In this document: positions 18,729 through 29,479 of the stretch, piece by piece
How positions within the stretch are numbered: position 1 is the stretch's first letter
Layout of the letters: each line of letters begins with the position of its first letter
Assembly (NCBI RefSeq): GCF_000007485.1
Contig: NC_004572.3
Location: forward strand, 620,001 to 684,000
Source of the DNA: Tropheryma whipplei str. Twist
GTDB lineage: Bacteria > Actinomycetota > Actinomycetes > Actinomycetales > Microbacteriaceae
Direction of reading: 5' to 3'
DNA length: 64,000 bases
Notes under the pieces: model-generated
Databases searched by the model: none
What the model was told of the DNA's origin: nothing
Seen by the model: only the letters and a program-made list of their open reading frames with translations
Position numbers and translations under genes: made by a program

Positions 18729-20053
18729 TAGGCTGTCAACAAGCCCCTGTAATGCCTCTGTTGCATTTGCGCATCAATCTGTTTTACGGTATCCAGGCCA
18801 ACACCAACCATAATCAGCACAGAGGTCCCGCCGAGGGGAATATCTGCACTCAACCCGAAGAGGGCAAAGGCAATTAGCGGTATCAGGGAAACGATACCTA
18901 AATACAGAGAACCGGGCAGTGTAATGCGCTTGATTATGTATGAAAGATAATTTGCGGTCGGAACCCCAGGACGTATACCTGATATAAAGCCCCCATAATT
19001 CTTCATATTGTCAGCTATCTCAGTTGGGTTAAAGGTAACAGCAACATAAAAATAAGTAAAACCAACAATCATAAAGAAGTACAGGGCAATATAGAACGGA
19101 CTGTTTCCTGTTGTAAAATTCTCGTTTATCCAAACAACCCAAGCTGCTGGAGGCTGTCCCGGAGCTGGCTGGCTAAACTGGGCAATAATAGACGGAACGC
19201 GCAATATGGCGGAAGCAAAGATAACAGGAACAACCCCAGCCATATTCAGTTTTATGGGCAAATACGTACTACCGCCACCGAGGATACGTCTGCCAACGAC
19301 CCGCTTTGCGTACTGGACAGGCACACGCCTTTGCGATTGTTCCACAAAAACAACTCCGACCATAACCACAAGGGAGGTGATGACAACAGTCGAAAACATC
19401 CCAAAACCTCTTGTCTGATACACCCCAACAAGCACACCGGGGAACCCTGCAGCAATCGAGGTAAAAATCAAGATGCTCATCCCGTTACCAATACCGCGCT
19501 CGGTTATAAGCTCACCAAGCCACATAATAAGACCTGTACCAGCTGTCATGACAATAACGATTATTATGGTCGAATACCAGCTATCATCCGTTAGAAGCGA
19601 AGAGCATGCCGGGCTATTAGATGCCGCAAAAAGCGCACCGGATCGTGCAACTGTTATAAGGGTTGTAGACTGCAACACCGCGAGGCCTATTGTAAGGTAT
19701 CGGGTGTACTGGATAAGCTTGGCCTGGCCCTCTTGACCCTGTTTGTAGAGCTGCTCGAATCTGGGTACAACAACCCTTAGGAGCTGAATAATAATTGAAG
19801 AAGTTATATACGGCATAACACCCAGGGCAAAAACAGAGAGCTGAAGTAGCGCACCGCCGCTGAACAAGTTGATTAGTTCGTATATACCAGTCGCACCGGA
19901 ATTGGCGGCGAGACATACCTGAACATTCGTAAAATTTACGTACGGGGATGGAATGAACGAACCAAGCCTAAAAATAACAATGATAAAAACGCTGAAGAGA
20001 AGTTTCCGCCTTAGATCCGTGGTGGAAAACATCCGCCTAACTACGCCAAACAA
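18728..20053 (-). CDS. secY: Protein translocase subunit SecY
   Basis: 441 residues with ten predicted membrane segments forming the Sec channel. LGSFIPSPYVNF, ALGVMPYITSSIIIQLL, GNGMSILIFTSIAAG, QSQRRVPVQYAKR and NYGGFISGIRPGVPTANYL are family signatures. It lies in the spc cluster between rplO and adk. Confidence 0.97.
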   Translation of the reverse strand: MFGVVRRMFSTTDLRRKLLFSVFIIVIFRLGSFIPSPYVNFTNVQVCLAANSGATGIYELINLFSGGALLQLSVFALGVMPYITSSIIIQLLRVVVPRFEQLYKQGQEGQAKLIQYTRYLTIGLAVLQSTTLITVARSGALFAASNSPACSSLLTDDSWYSTIIIVIVMTAGTGLIMWLGELITERGIGNGMSILIFTSIAAGFPGVLVGVYQTRGFGMFSTVVITSLVVMVGVVFVEQSQRRVPVQYAKRVVGRRILGGGSTYLPIKLNMAGVVPVIFASAILRVPSIIAQFSQPAPGQPPAAWVVWINENFTTGNSPFYIALYFFMIVGFTYFYVAVTFNPTEIADNMKNYGGFISGIRPGVPTANYLSYIIKRITLPGSLYLGIVSLIPLIAFALFGLSADIPLGGTSVLIMVGVGLDTVKQIDAQMQQRHYRGLLTA

Positions 20054-20074
20054 AACTCTCCTTATTTGCAGTGC

Positions 20075-20557
20075 TTAGCGCGCTTGGGTTACCGTACCCG
20101 CCGCGGATGTTATCTTCTCCACGGCCGCGGCGGAGGCTTTGTCAACAGTAATATCAAACTTCACGGTCACTTCACCATCTGAGAGAAGCTTAACAAAACC
20201 CCTTTTTTTACCAATAACAGACATCACATTATCCCTGGTCACAACACCGCCGCTAGGATAAGCTTCACACAAACGCTTTATTGAAATAACCGAATACTCA
20301 ACCTTTTTGTGATTCTTGAAACCCTTTAGCTTTGGGATGCTCATGTGCAAAGGGATCTGGCCGCCTGCAAAGCCGGGTCTAACGGGCGCACGGGCCTTTG
20401 TTCCCTTAGTTCCACGGCCAGCTGTCTTACCCTTAGAACCCTCACCCCTACCAACTCGAACACGGGCTCTCCGAGAACCGGGTGCAGGGCGTAAGTGATG
20501 CAGTTTAATAAGACGCACCGGGGTGCCTATATCAACCGACACATCTTCTGCGGTCAA
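20075..20557 (-). CDS. rplO: 50S ribosomal protein L15
   Basis: 160 residues: [58 protein letters not shown] late-assembly large-subunit protein. The start overlaps the rpmD stop by 4 bp. Confidence 0.96.
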
Positions 20558-20736
20558 TGAATCTCCTCAACTCTCACAAGATGACTGCATGCACTGATGT
20601 ACCCTCTCACTTGAGGGGTATCATCACAGTCGACAGTATCACCAACATGTCTCAGGCGCAAACTGCGAAGAGAGCCACGCTTATTCTGCTTCTCACCAAC
20701 TGAAGATCGAATCTGGGTAATTCTAAGCCGTGTCAC
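20554..20736 (-). CDS. rpmD: 50S ribosomal protein L30
   Basis: About 60 residues: [54 protein letters not shown] prefer GTG 20736, which has GGGG about 7 nt upstream and gives the usual 60-residue length, over ATG 20751. Either start overlaps the 3' end of rpsE. Confidence 0.92.
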
Positions 20737-21583
20737 TGCTAGCCCCAACACTATTCACCGCACGGACAATCCTTTTAGGAACTACATGGTAATAGTCAAG
20801 ACCTCTACGTCGGGCTACTGAAGCCGGATCCTCTAAGTGTTTAAGTGCATCCAAGGTTGCATAAACAACATTTATGCTATTCGATGAACCAAGTGACTTG
20901 CTCAGCACATCCCTTACGCCGGCACATTCTAGAACGGCGCGTACAGGACCACCGGCAATAACCCCCGTGCCGGGTGCCGCAGGTCTCAACAGAACAACAC
21001 CAGACGCAGCCTCACCCTGAACTGGATGTGGGATAGTTGACGCAACACGCGGCACGGTGAAAAAATTCTTCCTCGCACTTTCAATGCCTTTAGAAATTGC
21101 AAGAGGCACCTCACGTGCTTTGCCGTACCCGACGCCAACCGTCCCGTCTCCATCACCAACAACAACCAGAGCGGAAAAACTAAACTTTCTACCACCCTTC
21201 ACAACTTTCGCAACACGATTTATCCGGACAACCCGTTCCAAAAACTGCCCACGAGAAGAAGAGTCGCCTTTTTGACGGGAGTCACGATGACGTCCACGAG
21301 CGGAGTGACGAGCAGAGCCTTCGGAGGCGGAAGTGTCAGAGTCTGCACTGATATCTGTATCTGATTGATCTGACAATTCACTACCAGACTGTCTTACCAT
21401 GTCATTACCAGGCTGTCTTACCGTGCCCGATTGACGACGTGCGGCATCCAAAACATCAGCGCCGGAAGAACTCCCGCGTGGGGATGCGTCACTTACCGGC
21501 GCGGGGTCTGGAGCAGACCGCGTGGAATCCGCCGCATCAGCCAAAGTATCAGTTAGATCAACAGTGTCATCATCGTGGATCAC
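20723..21583 (-). CDS. rpsE: 30S ribosomal protein S5 with about 110-residue N-terminal extension
   Basis: The S5 body starts at about residue 113 ([74 protein letters not shown]). Ahead of it are about 110 residues of Asp/Ser/Arg-rich low-complexity sequence with VRQxG repeats ([20 protein letters not shown]). Actinobacterial S5 often has a 30-60 residue acidic extension; this one is longer. Its DNA contains a 24-bp-period repeat. The start overlaps rplR by 4 bp, which fixes it. Confidence 0.95.
21382..21422. repeat. 24-bp-period repeat inside the rpsE extension
   Basis: TACCAGACTGTCTTACC and TACCAGGCTGTCTTACC lie 24 bp apart, one base different. The spacing is eight codons, keeping the S5 frame and encoding the repeated VRQxG motif. 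Confidence 0.75.
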
Positions 21584-21939
21584 GTCTGCAAACCCGCCTC
21601 TCGAGCACCCTCGGCAACTGCCGCAACCCTACCAGTGTACTTGCAACCACCACGGTCAAAGACGGCAGATTTAACACCAACAGCCAAAGCCCTCTGGGCA
21701 ACTAGCTTTCCAACAGCCAAAGCCCTTTCTGTTTTGCCAAGCTCGAGGGCACGAATATCTTTCTCCATAGTCGAAGCACTCACAAGGGTTTTACCAGATA
21801 TATCATCAACAGCCTGAACAAAAACATGCCTGTTAGAGCGTGTAACAGAAAGACGGGGCCTGTCACACGTGCCAGAAATCTTTTTCCTTAAGCGGACATG
21901 GCGCCTCTTACGGGCAGAAGCACGACTTGTCAAACTCAT
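21580..21939 (-). CDS. rplR: 50S ribosomal protein L18
   Basis: 119 residues: [60 protein letters not shown]. Binds 5S rRNA. It overlaps rplF and rpsE by 4 bp on either side. Confidence 0.96.
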   Translation of the reverse strand: MSLTSRASARKRRHVRLRKKISGTCDRPRLSVTRSNRHVFVQAVDDISGKTLVSASTMEKDIRALELGKTERALAVGKLVAQRALAVGVKSAVFDRGGCKYTGRVAAVAEGAREAGLQT

Positions 21940-22472
21940 TTACCAGCCTTACCAACCTTACGACGGACAATCTCATCTGAATAACGTATACCCTTACCTT
22001 TGTACGGCTCGGGCTTAGACAATTTCCGTATACTTGCTGCAGCTTCACCAACAGCCTGCTTGTCTATTCCGGAGACAATTATCTTACTATTACCCTCAAC
22101 ACCAAACGAAACACCCGGTACTGGATCGACAAAAACCGGGTGAGAGAAACCTAGGGCAAGCTCAAGATTCTCACCCTTCTTAGAGACCCTATATCCGGTG
22201 CCAACTATCTCTAGAGTTTTGGTATAGCCATGTAGGACACCATGCACATTATTAGCTATTAGCGCTCTGGTAAGCCCATGCAGGGCACGGGCTGTTCGGC
22301 TATCGTCAGATCTAGAAACAAGAACCTTACCGTCACTCACAGAGACACCAATCTGCTCAGCAATATCAAGGTATAAACTGCCCTTTGGGCCGGTAATACT
22401 CACAGTTCGACCGTTAACACATACCTCGACCCCCACTGGGATCTCTATAGGCAATTTTCCAACCCGCGACAT
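21936..22472 (-). CDS. rplF: 50S ribosomal protein L6
   Basis: 178 residues starting [37 protein letters not shown] and the C-terminal [19 protein letters not shown] are diagnostic. The frame continues upstream into rpsH, so I placed the start at ATG 22472, just after the rpsH stop. Confidence 0.96.
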   Translation of the reverse strand: MSRVGKLPIEIPVGVEVCVNGRTVSITGPKGSLYLDIAEQIGVSVSDGKVLVSRSDDSRTARALHGLTRALIANNVHGVLHGYTKTLEIVGTGYRVSKKGENLELALGFSHPVFVDPVPGVSFGVEGNSKIIVSGIDKQAVGEAAASIRKLSKPEPYKGKGIRYSDEIVRRKVGKAGK

Positions 22473-22474
22473 AT

Positions 22475-22873
22475 CTACCACGCGTAGGCAAGAACTTCTC
22501 CGCCTACACCTTTCTTCCTGGCTTGAGAGCACGTCAATAAGCCCGATGAAGTAGAGAGGATAGCAATCCCCAGCCCGCCGAATACTTCCGGCAAGTTAGA
22601 TGATTTTGCGTAAACACGCAGCCCAGGCTTCGAGACCCTTTTTAGCCCAACAAGCGCCCTGCTCTTATCAGGGCCGTATTTAAGCTCTATAACAAGCAAC
22701 TGCCCCGGATGTTCATCAATTACAGAATAGTCGAGAATATAGCCCTCGCGCTTGAGGAGATCAGCTATGCTCACTTTAAGTCGCGACGAGGGAACAGTAA
22801 CCTTCTTATGCAGAACCTGATTCGCATTTCTGATACGCGAAAACATATCAGACAAAGGATCTGTCATAGTCAT
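22475..22873 (-). CDS. rpsH: 30S ribosomal protein S8
   Basis: 132 residues: [51 protein letters not shown]. The C-terminus [15 protein letters not shown] is the usual S8 ending. Binds the central domain of 16S rRNA. rplE follows the usual uL14/uS14-less order here, with no rpsN (S14) gene between rplE and rpsH. Confidence 0.96.
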
Positions 22874-22902
22874 AGATAGAGCCCCCTCTCATAAAACTCA
22901 AA

Positions 22903-23454
22903 TCACTTCTTAAACGGAAAGCCCAACTCACCAAGCAATGCACGAGCCATATCATCACTCGACGATGTCGTGACAACTGTAATATCCATACCCCTGACCC
23001 GATCAATTTTATCTTGGTCAATTTCATGAAAGATGCCCTGCTCGCTGAGTCCGAAGGTGTAATTACCGTGACCATCGAACTGCTTGTCAGAAATGCCCCT
23101 GAAATCTCTAATCCTTGGCAGAGCAAGAGTCAACAACCTGTCTAAGAATTCCCACATTCTTCTACCGCGGAGCGTGGCGGTTACTCCGACTGCCTGACCT
23201 TCACGCAATTTAAACTTCGCTATCGACTGTTTTGCCCTATTGATCCTCGGTTTCTGCCCCGTTATAAGTGTTATATCCGAAACGGCTCCCTCAATTATCT
23301 TCGAGTCACGAGCAGCATCACCCACCCCAGAATTCACAACAATCTTGGTGATACTCGGCACCTGATGCACGTTGTTAATATCAAACCGACTCATCAGCAC
23401 AGGAACAATTTCCTCTCTGTACCGCGTAAGAAGTCTTGGAGTGTAGCAGGTCAC
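22903..23454 (-). CDS. rplE: 50S ribosomal protein L5
   Basis: 183 residues: [77 protein letters not shown]. Contacts 5S rRNA and P-site tRNA. The 4-bp overlap with rplX fixes the start. The next gene is rpsH, with a 29-bp gap. Confidence 0.96.
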   Translation of the reverse strand: MTCYTPRLLTRYREEIVPVLMSRFDINNVHQVPSITKIVVNSGVGDAARDSKIIEGAVSDITLITGQKPRINRAKQSIAKFKLREGQAVGVTATLRGRRMWEFLDRLLTLALPRIRDFRGISDKQFDGHGNYTFGLSEQGIFHEIDQDKIDRVRGMDITVVTTSSSDDMARALLGELGFPFKK

Positions 23455-23792
23455 GTGAGCTCCTTACCAGATTTCTTAGCAAAACGGACCCTAACAGTTT
23501 TATCACCGGAGGTCTTTACAAGAAAACCAACCTTCGTTGGCGCACCGGTTTCAGGATCAACAAGGGCAACATTAGAAATATGCATGGGCGACTCTCTTTT
23601 TTCAAGCCCACCAGAAGAAGTGCCCTTATCATTTGTCACGCGTTTCCTATGACGAGTAGTCAAGTTAACACCCTCAACCCAGACCCGGTCACCCGAAACG
23701 GCAAGAACGCGACCCTGTTTCCCTTTTTTGCCACCAGTTTTAGATCCCGTAATAACCTGGACGAGGTCACCCTTTCTTATTTTTACACTCAA
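23451..23792 (-). CDS. rplX: 50S ribosomal protein L24
   Basis: 113 residues with the KOW motif [19 protein letters not shown] and [14 protein letters not shown]. An early-assembly initiator protein of the large subunit. Two bases separate it from rplN. Confidence 0.96.
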   Translation of the reverse strand: MSVKIRKGDLVQVITGSKTGGKKGKQGRVLAVSGDRVWVEGVNLTTRHRKRVTNDKGTSSGGLEKRESPMHISNVALVDPETGAPTKVGFLVKTSGDKTVRVRFAKKSGKELT

Positions 23793-23794
23793 GG

Positions 23795-24166
23795 CTAGAC
23801 CACCTCTGGGGCAAGGGAAATTATCCTCGTAAACTTACGATCACGAAGTTCACGAGCAACCGGACCGAATATGCGAGTCCCCCTGGGATCATTGTCAGGC
23901 CGCAGAATAACAGCCGCATTATCATCAAATCTGATATATGACCCGTCCGTACGCCTAACCTCTTTAGTAGAGCGGACAATTACAGCCTTGACAACATCAC
24001 CCTTTTTAACGGCCGAACTGCCCGGGACCGCATCCTTCACGCTCGCAACCACAACATCACCCAATGATCCGAACCGTCTATTCGACCCACCAAGCACACG
24101 TATAACCGACAAACTCTTGGCACCTGTGTTATCTGCGACCTTAAGCCGAGACTCCTGTTGTATCAA
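23795..24166 (-). CDS. rplN: 50S ribosomal protein L14
   Basis: 123 residues: [60 protein letters not shown]. The first gene after a 97-bp gap (24167-24263), the largest break inside the ribosomal block and the best place for an internal promoter; I see no clear -35/-10 pair there. Confidence 0.96.
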   Translation of the reverse strand: MIQQESRLKVADNTGAKSLSVIRVLGGSNRRFGSLGDVVVASVKDAVPGSSAVKKGDVVKAVIVRSTKEVRRTDGSYIRFDDNAAVILRPDNDPRGTRIFGPVARELRDRKFTRIISLAPEVV

Positions 24167-24263
24167 CTCGACCTCGCAATCTCAAATACCCCACAAACAC
24201 AGACGCGATTTTCACAGACCGCAAACAGCGACCACATCTGGGGCAGAGTAAAACGTGGATAAG

Positions 24264-24524
24264 TCATTTAGCCTTCTCAAGTATCTGAACAAGACGCCAC
24301 CTCTTAGTAGCACTAATCGGCCTCGTCTCACTTATAAGGACCAGATCACCCACACCGGCTATGCTGCCCTGATCATGGGCCTTTACCTTTGATGTTTTAC
24401 GAATCACCTTGCCGTACAAAGCATGTTTGACACGATCCTCTATTTTTACAACAATAGTCTTATCCATACTGTTGCTCGTAACATACCCACGGCGCGACTT
24501 GCGGTACCCGCGCTGCTGGCTCAT
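24264..24524 (-). CDS. rpsQ: 30S ribosomal protein S17
   Basis: 86 residues: [60 protein letters not shown]. Binds 16S helix 11. The start overlaps the rpmC stop by 4 bp. Confidence 0.96.
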   Translation of the reverse strand: MSQQRGYRKSRRGYVTSNSMDKTIVVKIEDRVKHALYGKVIRKTSKVKAHDQGSIAGVGDLVLISETRPISATKRWRLVQILEKAK

Positions 24525-24763
24525 TGACTAACCTCTTCCTGAACGCTTCGAATGCCAATATCTCTTTCACGCATAACAGTATAGATCCGTGCTATATCGC
24601 GACGCACAGCACGCAAACGCGCATTGTGCGCGAGCTGCCCGGTTGCAGATTGGAACCGAAGCTTGAAGACCTCTTCTTTTGCATTTTTCAGCTCAACTCG
24701 CAAATGATCATCCGTCATGCCTCTCAGATCGGTGGGAGACAAACCCTTAGAGCCCAGCATCAT
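24521..24763 (-). CDS. rpmC: 50S ribosomal protein L29
   Basis: About 80 residues: [39 protein letters not shown]. Two adjacent ATG codons (24763 and 24760) follow a GGAG at 4 and 7 nt; the second has the better spacing. Both overlap the 3' end of rplP. Surrounds the nascent-chain exit with L23. Confidence 0.93.
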   Translation of the reverse strand: MMLGSKGLSPTDLRGMTDDHLRVELKNAKEEVFKLRFQSATGQLAHNARLRAVRRDIARIYTVMRERDIGIRSVQEEVSQ

Positions 24764-25175
24764 CAAACTCCTGCCTCTCAACAATTCTTGCGCGCAGGGG
24801 CAGCTTGTGAATCGCCCTCATTAAAGCCTCTTTTGCAAGCGACTCAGAAACCCCCGAAACCTCAAACATAATCCTGCCGGGGCGTATATTCGCAACCCAG
24901 TACTCGGGAGAACCTTTCCCTGACCCCATCCTGGTTTCAGCGGGCTTTTTGGTCAAAGGCCTATCAGGGTATATGTTTATCCAAACCCTGCCACCACGGC
25001 GAATATGACGAGTCATCGCAATTCTCGCAGACTCGACCTGACGATTAGTTACATACGCACGGGAAAGAGCCTGAATTCCATAATCACCAAACACAATACG
25101 GGTGCCACACCCAGACATGCCCTTTCTGTTGGGACGATGTTGCTTTCTGAATTTAACCTTTTTCGGAATAAGCAT
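24747..25175 (-). CDS. rplP: 50S ribosomal protein L16
   Basis: 142 residues: [63 protein letters not shown] one codon upstream (25178) is possible, but the ATG at 25175 overlaps the rpsC stop in the TGATG arrangement and matches the family start. Confidence 0.96.
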   Translation of the reverse strand: MLIPKKVKFRKQHRPNRKGMSGCGTRIVFGDYGIQALSRAYVTNRQVESARIAMTRHIRRGGRVWINIYPDRPLTKKPAETRMGSGKGSPEYWVANIRPGRIMFEVSGVSESLAKEALMRAIHKLPLRARIVERQEFDDAGL

Positions 25176-25837
25176 CACCCACCACCTTCAGTACGACCTC
25201 TAACGCTGGGCTTCTTGTAAATCCACACCTTCACACCGATATGACCATACGGAGTTCTTGCTTCGTAAAAACCGTAGTCAATACTGGCACGAAGGGTCTG
25301 CAAAGGTACCTGCCCTTCAATATAGAACTCCGAACGGCTTATCTCGGCACCTCCGAGACGACCAGCCAAACGAATCCTAATACCACGAACACCTGCGGAT
25401 GTAGCAGACTGCAGACCCTTGCGCATCGCGCGCCTGAACGCAACACGTGCAGCCAGCTGTTCTGCAATACCCTGCGCAACGAGCCGGGCAGTCGTTTCTG
25501 GATTCTTTACCTCGAGTATATTCAGCTGAACCTGTTTGGAAGTTATTTTCTCCAATTCGAGTCGATACCGATCGGCCTCAGCCCCTCGGCGGCCAATAAC
25601 TATACCCGGTCGAGCTGTGTAAATGTCAACCCTTATACGGTCGCGGGTTCTCTCTATTTCAATGCGCGCAATACCAGCTCTGTCAAGGGTTTTGGTGAGG
25701 TAACTGCGTATCTTTATATCCTCTGACACATAATCTGCATAGCGCTGACCTGGCCTTGTGCTATCAGAGTACCAATGCGAGACATGGTCTGTTGTTATAC
25801 CCAATCTCAGACCGTACGGATTTATCTTCTGTCCCAT
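25175..25837 (-). CDS. rpsC: 30S ribosomal protein S3
   Basis: 220 residues: [20 protein letters not shown], the KH-domain Gxx[17 protein letters not shown], and [20 protein letters not shown] with the C-terminal [15 protein letters not shown]. Part of the mRNA entry tunnel. Confidence 0.97.
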   Translation of the reverse strand: MGQKINPYGLRLGITTDHVSHWYSDSTRPGQRYADYVSEDIKIRSYLTKTLDRAGIARIEIERTRDRIRVDIYTARPGIVIGRRGAEADRYRLELEKITSKQVQLNILEVKNPETTARLVAQGIAEQLAARVAFRRAMRKGLQSATSAGVRGIRIRLAGRLGGAEISRSEFYIEGQVPLQTLRASIDYGFYEARTPYGHIGVKVWIYKKPSVRGRTEGGG

Positions 25838-25839
25838 AC

Positions 25840-26199
25840 TTACCGAACCTCTTTGGACAGAGTAACAGTCACATGACTGCCACGTTTGAGGATACGCGAG
25901 CTCGAGCCACGAGCACGAGGCCTGCCACGCTTATAAGTCTTACCCTCATCAACATAAACTGAAGAAACAAAAAGGTCATCATCTCGGCCTAACAAATTCG
26001 CGTAATTCGCCTGGGCTGAAACAATTAACTTGTACAGAATGCCGCTGGCAGAATGTGGAGAGAAGCGCAAAATCGCTAACGCTTCATCAACACTCCGCCC
26101 ACGAATCAGATCAACAATCCTGCGAACCTTCTGCGGAGTAACGCCCGAGTGCTTTAAAGATGCAAAGGCTTCAAGCGGGGTATCTTTCTCTTCGCTCAC
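25840..26199 (-). CDS. rplV: 50S ribosomal protein L22
   Basis: 119 residues: [58 protein letters not shown]. It has a short charged N-terminal lead ([14 protein letters not shown]). Its beta-hairpin lines the exit tunnel and is a macrolide-resistance site in other bacteria. Confidence 0.96.
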   Translation of the reverse strand: MSEEKDTPLEAFASLKHSGVTPQKVRRIVDLIRGRSVDEALAILRFSPHSASGILYKLIVSAQANYANLLGRDDDLFVSSVYVDEGKTYKRGRPRARGSSSRILKRGSHVTVTLSKEVR

Positions 26200-26480
26200 T
26201 ATCTACGCCGCGCCTTCCTGTCATCTTTCACATGACCGCGATAAGTCCGTGTCGGGGCAAACTCGCCCAATTTGTGACCAACCATTGATTCTGTTATAAA
26301 AACAGGGATATGCCTCCTGCCGTCATGAACAGCAATTGTGTGACCGAGCATCTCAGGGATTATCATCGATCTGCGCGACCAGGTCTTAATCATATTCCTG
26401 TCTTTACTCTCATTGCCAGCCCGCACCTTCTTCAAGAGATGCATGTCGACAAATGGGCCCTTCTTTAGACTTCTTGGCAC
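26199..26480 (-). CDS. rpsS: 30S ribosomal protein S19
   Basis: 93 residues starting with [22 protein letters not shown], then [20 protein letters not shown] and [18 protein letters not shown]. The longer upstream frame overlaps rplB and lacks S19 homology, so GTG 26480 is preferred. It abuts rplV by one base. Confidence 0.95.
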   Translation of the reverse strand: MPRSLKKGPFVDMHLLKKVRAGNESKDRNMIKTWSRRSMIIPEMLGHTIAVHDGRRHIPVFITESMVGHKLGEFAPTRTYRGHVKDDRKARRR

Positions 26481-26484
26481 AAGC

Positions 26485-27318
26485 TTACCTACGCTTCCTG
26501 GATTTACGACGAATAATAAAACGATCGCTCGGCTTATTGGCTCTGCGGGTTTTACCTTCGGGTCTACCCCAAGGACTAACCGGATGCCGACCGCCAGAAG
26601 TTTTTCCCTCACCGCCGCCATGTGGATGATCAACTGGATTCATCGCAACACCGCGAACCGAAGGTCTAACGCCACACCACCTGCTGCGACCAGCCTTCCC
26701 CAAGCTTACATTAAGACGCTGTCCGTTGCCAACCTCACCAATGGTTGCCCTGCAGGACAGGCTAACCATCCTAATCTCTCCACTTGGCAGTTTAAGGATC
26801 GCAAAATCGCCATCCTTCGCTGATAAGCGGACCGAACTGCCGGCCGACCGGGCCAACTTCGCACCCTGGCCCGGTCGCAGCTCAACAGCATGCAAAATAG
26901 TACCAACCGGAATATCCCTGATGCATAGACTGTTACCAGGCCTAATATCAGCCGAACTGCCAGATTCAACAACATCACCCTGCTTCAGGCCAGATGGCGC
27001 CAAGATGTAACGCTTTGCCCCATCAAGGAAATGCAAAAGGGCAATTCTGGCGGTACGATTCGGGTCATACTCTATATGAGCCACCTTGGCCTTTACGCCA
27101 TCTTTATCTGACCGGCGAAAATCTACCAGTCTGTAACGACGCTTATGCCCGCCACCGATATGACGCGCAGTGATCCTACCATGATTATTCCGACCACCGG
27201 TTTTTGACAGCTTCGATAAAAGGGACTTGTGAGGCGTAGCGCGCGTTATTTCGGCGAAGTCTGAAAAAGACATACCACGCCGTGCGGGGGTCAGCGGATT
27301 ACTCTTCCTAACAGCCAT
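26485..27318 (-). CDS. rplB: 50S ribosomal protein L2
   Basis: 277 residues: [40 protein letters not shown], and the peptidyl-transferase-associated [20 protein letters not shown]. Complete and of standard length. Confidence 0.97.
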   Translation of the reverse strand: MAVRKSNPLTPARRGMSFSDFAEITRATPHKSLLSKLSKTGGRNNHGRITARHIGGGHKRRYRLVDFRRSDKDGVKAKVAHIEYDPNRTARIALLHFLDGAKRYILAPSGLKQGDVVESGSSADIRPGNSLCIRDIPVGTILHAVELRPGQGAKLARSAGSSVRLSAKDGDFAILKLPSGEIRMVSLSCRATIGEVGNGQRLNVSLGKAGRSRWCGVRPSVRGVAMNPVDHPHGGGEGKTSGGRHPVSPWGRPEGKTRRANKPSDRFIIRRKSRKRR

Positions 27319-27325
27319 AGCAACC

Positions 27326-27637
27326 CTACGTAAACAAATCTATTGTGCCGGACTTGAGGGTGACGACAGCACGCTTCCTGTCCTTGCGTCTACCAATACC
27401 CTTGCGCGTCCTTTGTAACTTACCACGGCGATTCATAGTGTTAACAGAAGAAACCTTAACACCGAATATCTTTTCGACCGCGAGCTTAATTTCAGTCTTA
27501 TTAGACTTTGGATCCACCAGAAAAGTGTATTTCGAATCTTCTAAAAGACCATAAGTCTTCTCTGAGATAGCAGGCCCGAGTATCACATCGTGCACATGTT
27601 TGTTATTTATTACAGAGGAGCTGTAACGACGCATCAT
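27326..27637 (-). CDS. rplW: 50S ribosomal protein L23
   Basis: 103 residues: [60 protein letters not shown]. Sits at the tunnel exit, where SRP and trigger factor dock. The ATG overlaps the rplD stop by 4 bp. Confidence 0.96.
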   Translation of the reverse strand: MMRRYSSSVINNKHVHDVILGPAISEKTYGLLEDSKYTFLVDPKSNKTEIKLAVEKIFGVKVSSVNTMNRRGKLQRTRKGIGRRKDRKRAVVTLKSGTIDLFT

Positions 27638-28380
27638 GCCCCAGTCCTATCATCATGACGGGACGAACGAGCTTTTGTGGCATCGGAGCTATCTTCCGGG
27701 GTGGGAGATTTGGGAAGTGATGTACCGGGATTGTCGCGGTCTTCAGAAAATGCTAAATCTCCAGACGGGCCAACAAAAACGTTATATGCCCCTCTCGTAA
27801 AAAGGACATCGTCACTTCTCAAGACATCATACGAATTGAGTTGACCAACGTGCACCAGACGCACACCTGGAATATTACGGACACTCCTGTAGGCAACTGA
27901 ATCACTAGCCTGTGCAACTACAAGCAGTTTGCTTGACAATCCGGTTATCTGAAACAGAGTAAGCGCATCAGCAACAGAGGGGGTATCACCAAAGGAATCA
28001 ACAATATGCACTCTCCCCGCACGCGCCCTATTGGTGAGACAACCAGCCAGCGCAGCCTTTATCATTTTCTTTGGGGTTCTGTGAACATAATTGCGTGGAA
28101 CCGGGCCATGTACGACACCACCACCACGCATCTGCGGTGCACGGGTTGACCCGCACCTGGCATTGCCAGTCCCCTTCTGCCTAAACGGCTTACGCCCCGA
28201 TCCGGACACCTCAGCCCGAGACTTTGTTTTGTGCGTACCTTGCCTGAATGCGGCTTGCTGCGCAACGACGACCTGGTGTATCAGATGCAGGTTTGGATCA
28301 GAGTCGAAAAGATGCCCGACAAGCTGCAATGTACCTACCGCATTCCCACCTATATCAAATACGGTCGCGCTAGGAGACAA
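27634..28380 (-). CDS. rplD: 50S ribosomal protein L4 with C-terminal extension
   Basis: 248 residues; the L4 core ([60 protein letters not shown]) ends at about residue 207 ([15 protein letters not shown]). A further 40 residues rich in Asp, Ser and Pro follow ([20 protein letters not shown]). The start is TTG 28380, overlapping rplC by 11 bp; no ATG or GTG lies before the conserved [11 protein letters not shown]. Confidence 0.94.
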   Translation of the reverse strand: MSPSATVFDIGGNAVGTLQLVGHLFDSDPNLHLIHQVVVAQQAAFRQGTHKTKSRAEVSGSGRKPFRQKGTGNARCGSTRAPQMRGGGVVHGPVPRNYVHRTPKKMIKAALAGCLTNRARAGRVHIVDSFGDTPSVADALTLFQITGLSSKLLVVAQASDSVAYRSVRNIPGVRLVHVGQLNSYDVLRSDDVLFTRGAYNVFVGPSGDLAFSEDRDNPGTSLPKSPTPEDSSDATKARSSRHDDRTGA

Positions 28381-29002
28381 TTGGCACGCCCTTTACAGCG
28401 TCACGGATAATAACAGGTGAGCCGGACGATCCTGGAACAGCACCTTCAACAAGCAAAAGCCCATTTTCTGAATCAATTTTCACAAGACGCAAATTATGCA
28501 CCGTCACTCTGCTTGAGCCAAGGCGCCCGGCCATCCTGGTACCTTTAAAGACCCTGCTGGGGGTTGAAGAAGCACCGACTGACCCGGGCTTACGATGATT
28601 GCGATGCGAGCCGTGTGTTGCAGACACGCCCTGAAAATTATGCCGCTTCATCGTGCCGGAAAAACCCTTACCCTTACTTTTTCCGACAACATCAACAAGC
28701 TGCCCTTCTTGAAAAATCTCAGGCCCGAACTCATCTCCAAGCGATCCCTCTGAGTCAACCTCTCTGATAAACCGCCGTGGGGTAAGACCTGCCTTAGCAA
28801 AATGACCCTTTCTCGGTCTGTTTACGCGACGCGGATCGATTGCGCCGGTAGCAATCTGAAGGCGAGAATAACCATCCTTCTCTGGGGCCTTCACCTGAGA
28901 CACAACATTAGTGGTAACCGCGACGGCAGTAACCGGAACAACCCTGCGACCACTCCAAATCTGAGTCATCCCGACCTTAGTACCCAAAAGAGCCCTCGCC
29001 AT
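28370..29002 (-). CDS. rplC: 50S ribosomal protein L3
   Basis: 210 residues: LLGTKVGMTQIWSGRRVVPV, HFAKAGLTPRRFIREVD, KGKGFSGTMKRHNFQGVSAT and HGSHRNHRKPGSVGASSTPS. Forms part of the peptidyl-transferase surroundings. Normal length. Confidence 0.97.
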   Translation of the reverse strand: MARALLGTKVGMTQIWSGRRVVPVTAVAVTTNVVSQVKAPEKDGYSRLQIATGAIDPRRVNRPRKGHFAKAGLTPRRFIREVDSEGSLGDEFGPEIFQEGQLVDVVGKSKGKGFSGTMKRHNFQGVSATHGSHRNHRKPGSVGASSTPSRVFKGTRMAGRLGSSRVTVHNLRLVKIDSENGLLLVEGAVPGSSGSPVIIRDAVKGVPIVS

Positions 29003-29011
29003 GACACGCCC

Positions 29012-29320
29012 CTAGAGCTTTATCTCGACATTGACCTCCGAGGACAAGTCAAGACGCATGAGCGCATCAACAGCCCTGGGGGTCAAATCTACCACATTGA
29101 TAAGTCGCTTATGCGTTCGCATTTCAAAGTGCTCACGACTGTCCTTATGTCTGTGGGGAGAGCGAATAACGCAAACAACGCTCTTCTTCGTTGGAAGAGG
29201 AACAGGACCAACAATGGTAGCGCCAGCACGCGTGACTGTATCAACTATCTTCTTGGCAGATACGTCAATTATTTCATGGCTATAAGATTTGAGCCTTATA
29301 CGTATCTTCTGCTCTTCCAT
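29012..29320 (-). CDS. rpsJ: 30S ribosomal protein S10
   Basis: 102 residues: [60 protein letters not shown]. The first gene of the ribosomal block, so its promoter should be in the 159-bp gap 29321-29479, which is AT-rich but shows no unambiguous -35/-10. No tuf or fus gene precedes it; ftsY does. Confidence 0.96.
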   Translation of the reverse strand: MEEQKIRIRLKSYSHEIIDVSAKKIVDTVTRAGATIVGPVPLPTKKSVVCVIRSPHRHKDSREHFEMRTHKRLINVVDLTPRAVDALMRLDLSSEVNVEIKL

Positions 29321-29479
29321 AAAACCAACCTAACCCGGAACACCCAGAGCCAAAAAGAAACATGCGAGAAACCCACTGTGCAACAAGCCCTAGAACGCGG
29401 AAAAAGACGACCAGATGATTCTGTCAGAATAAAATAAAAAACACAAACCGAGCATGAATCAAGGTAGCTCGAAGACAAA

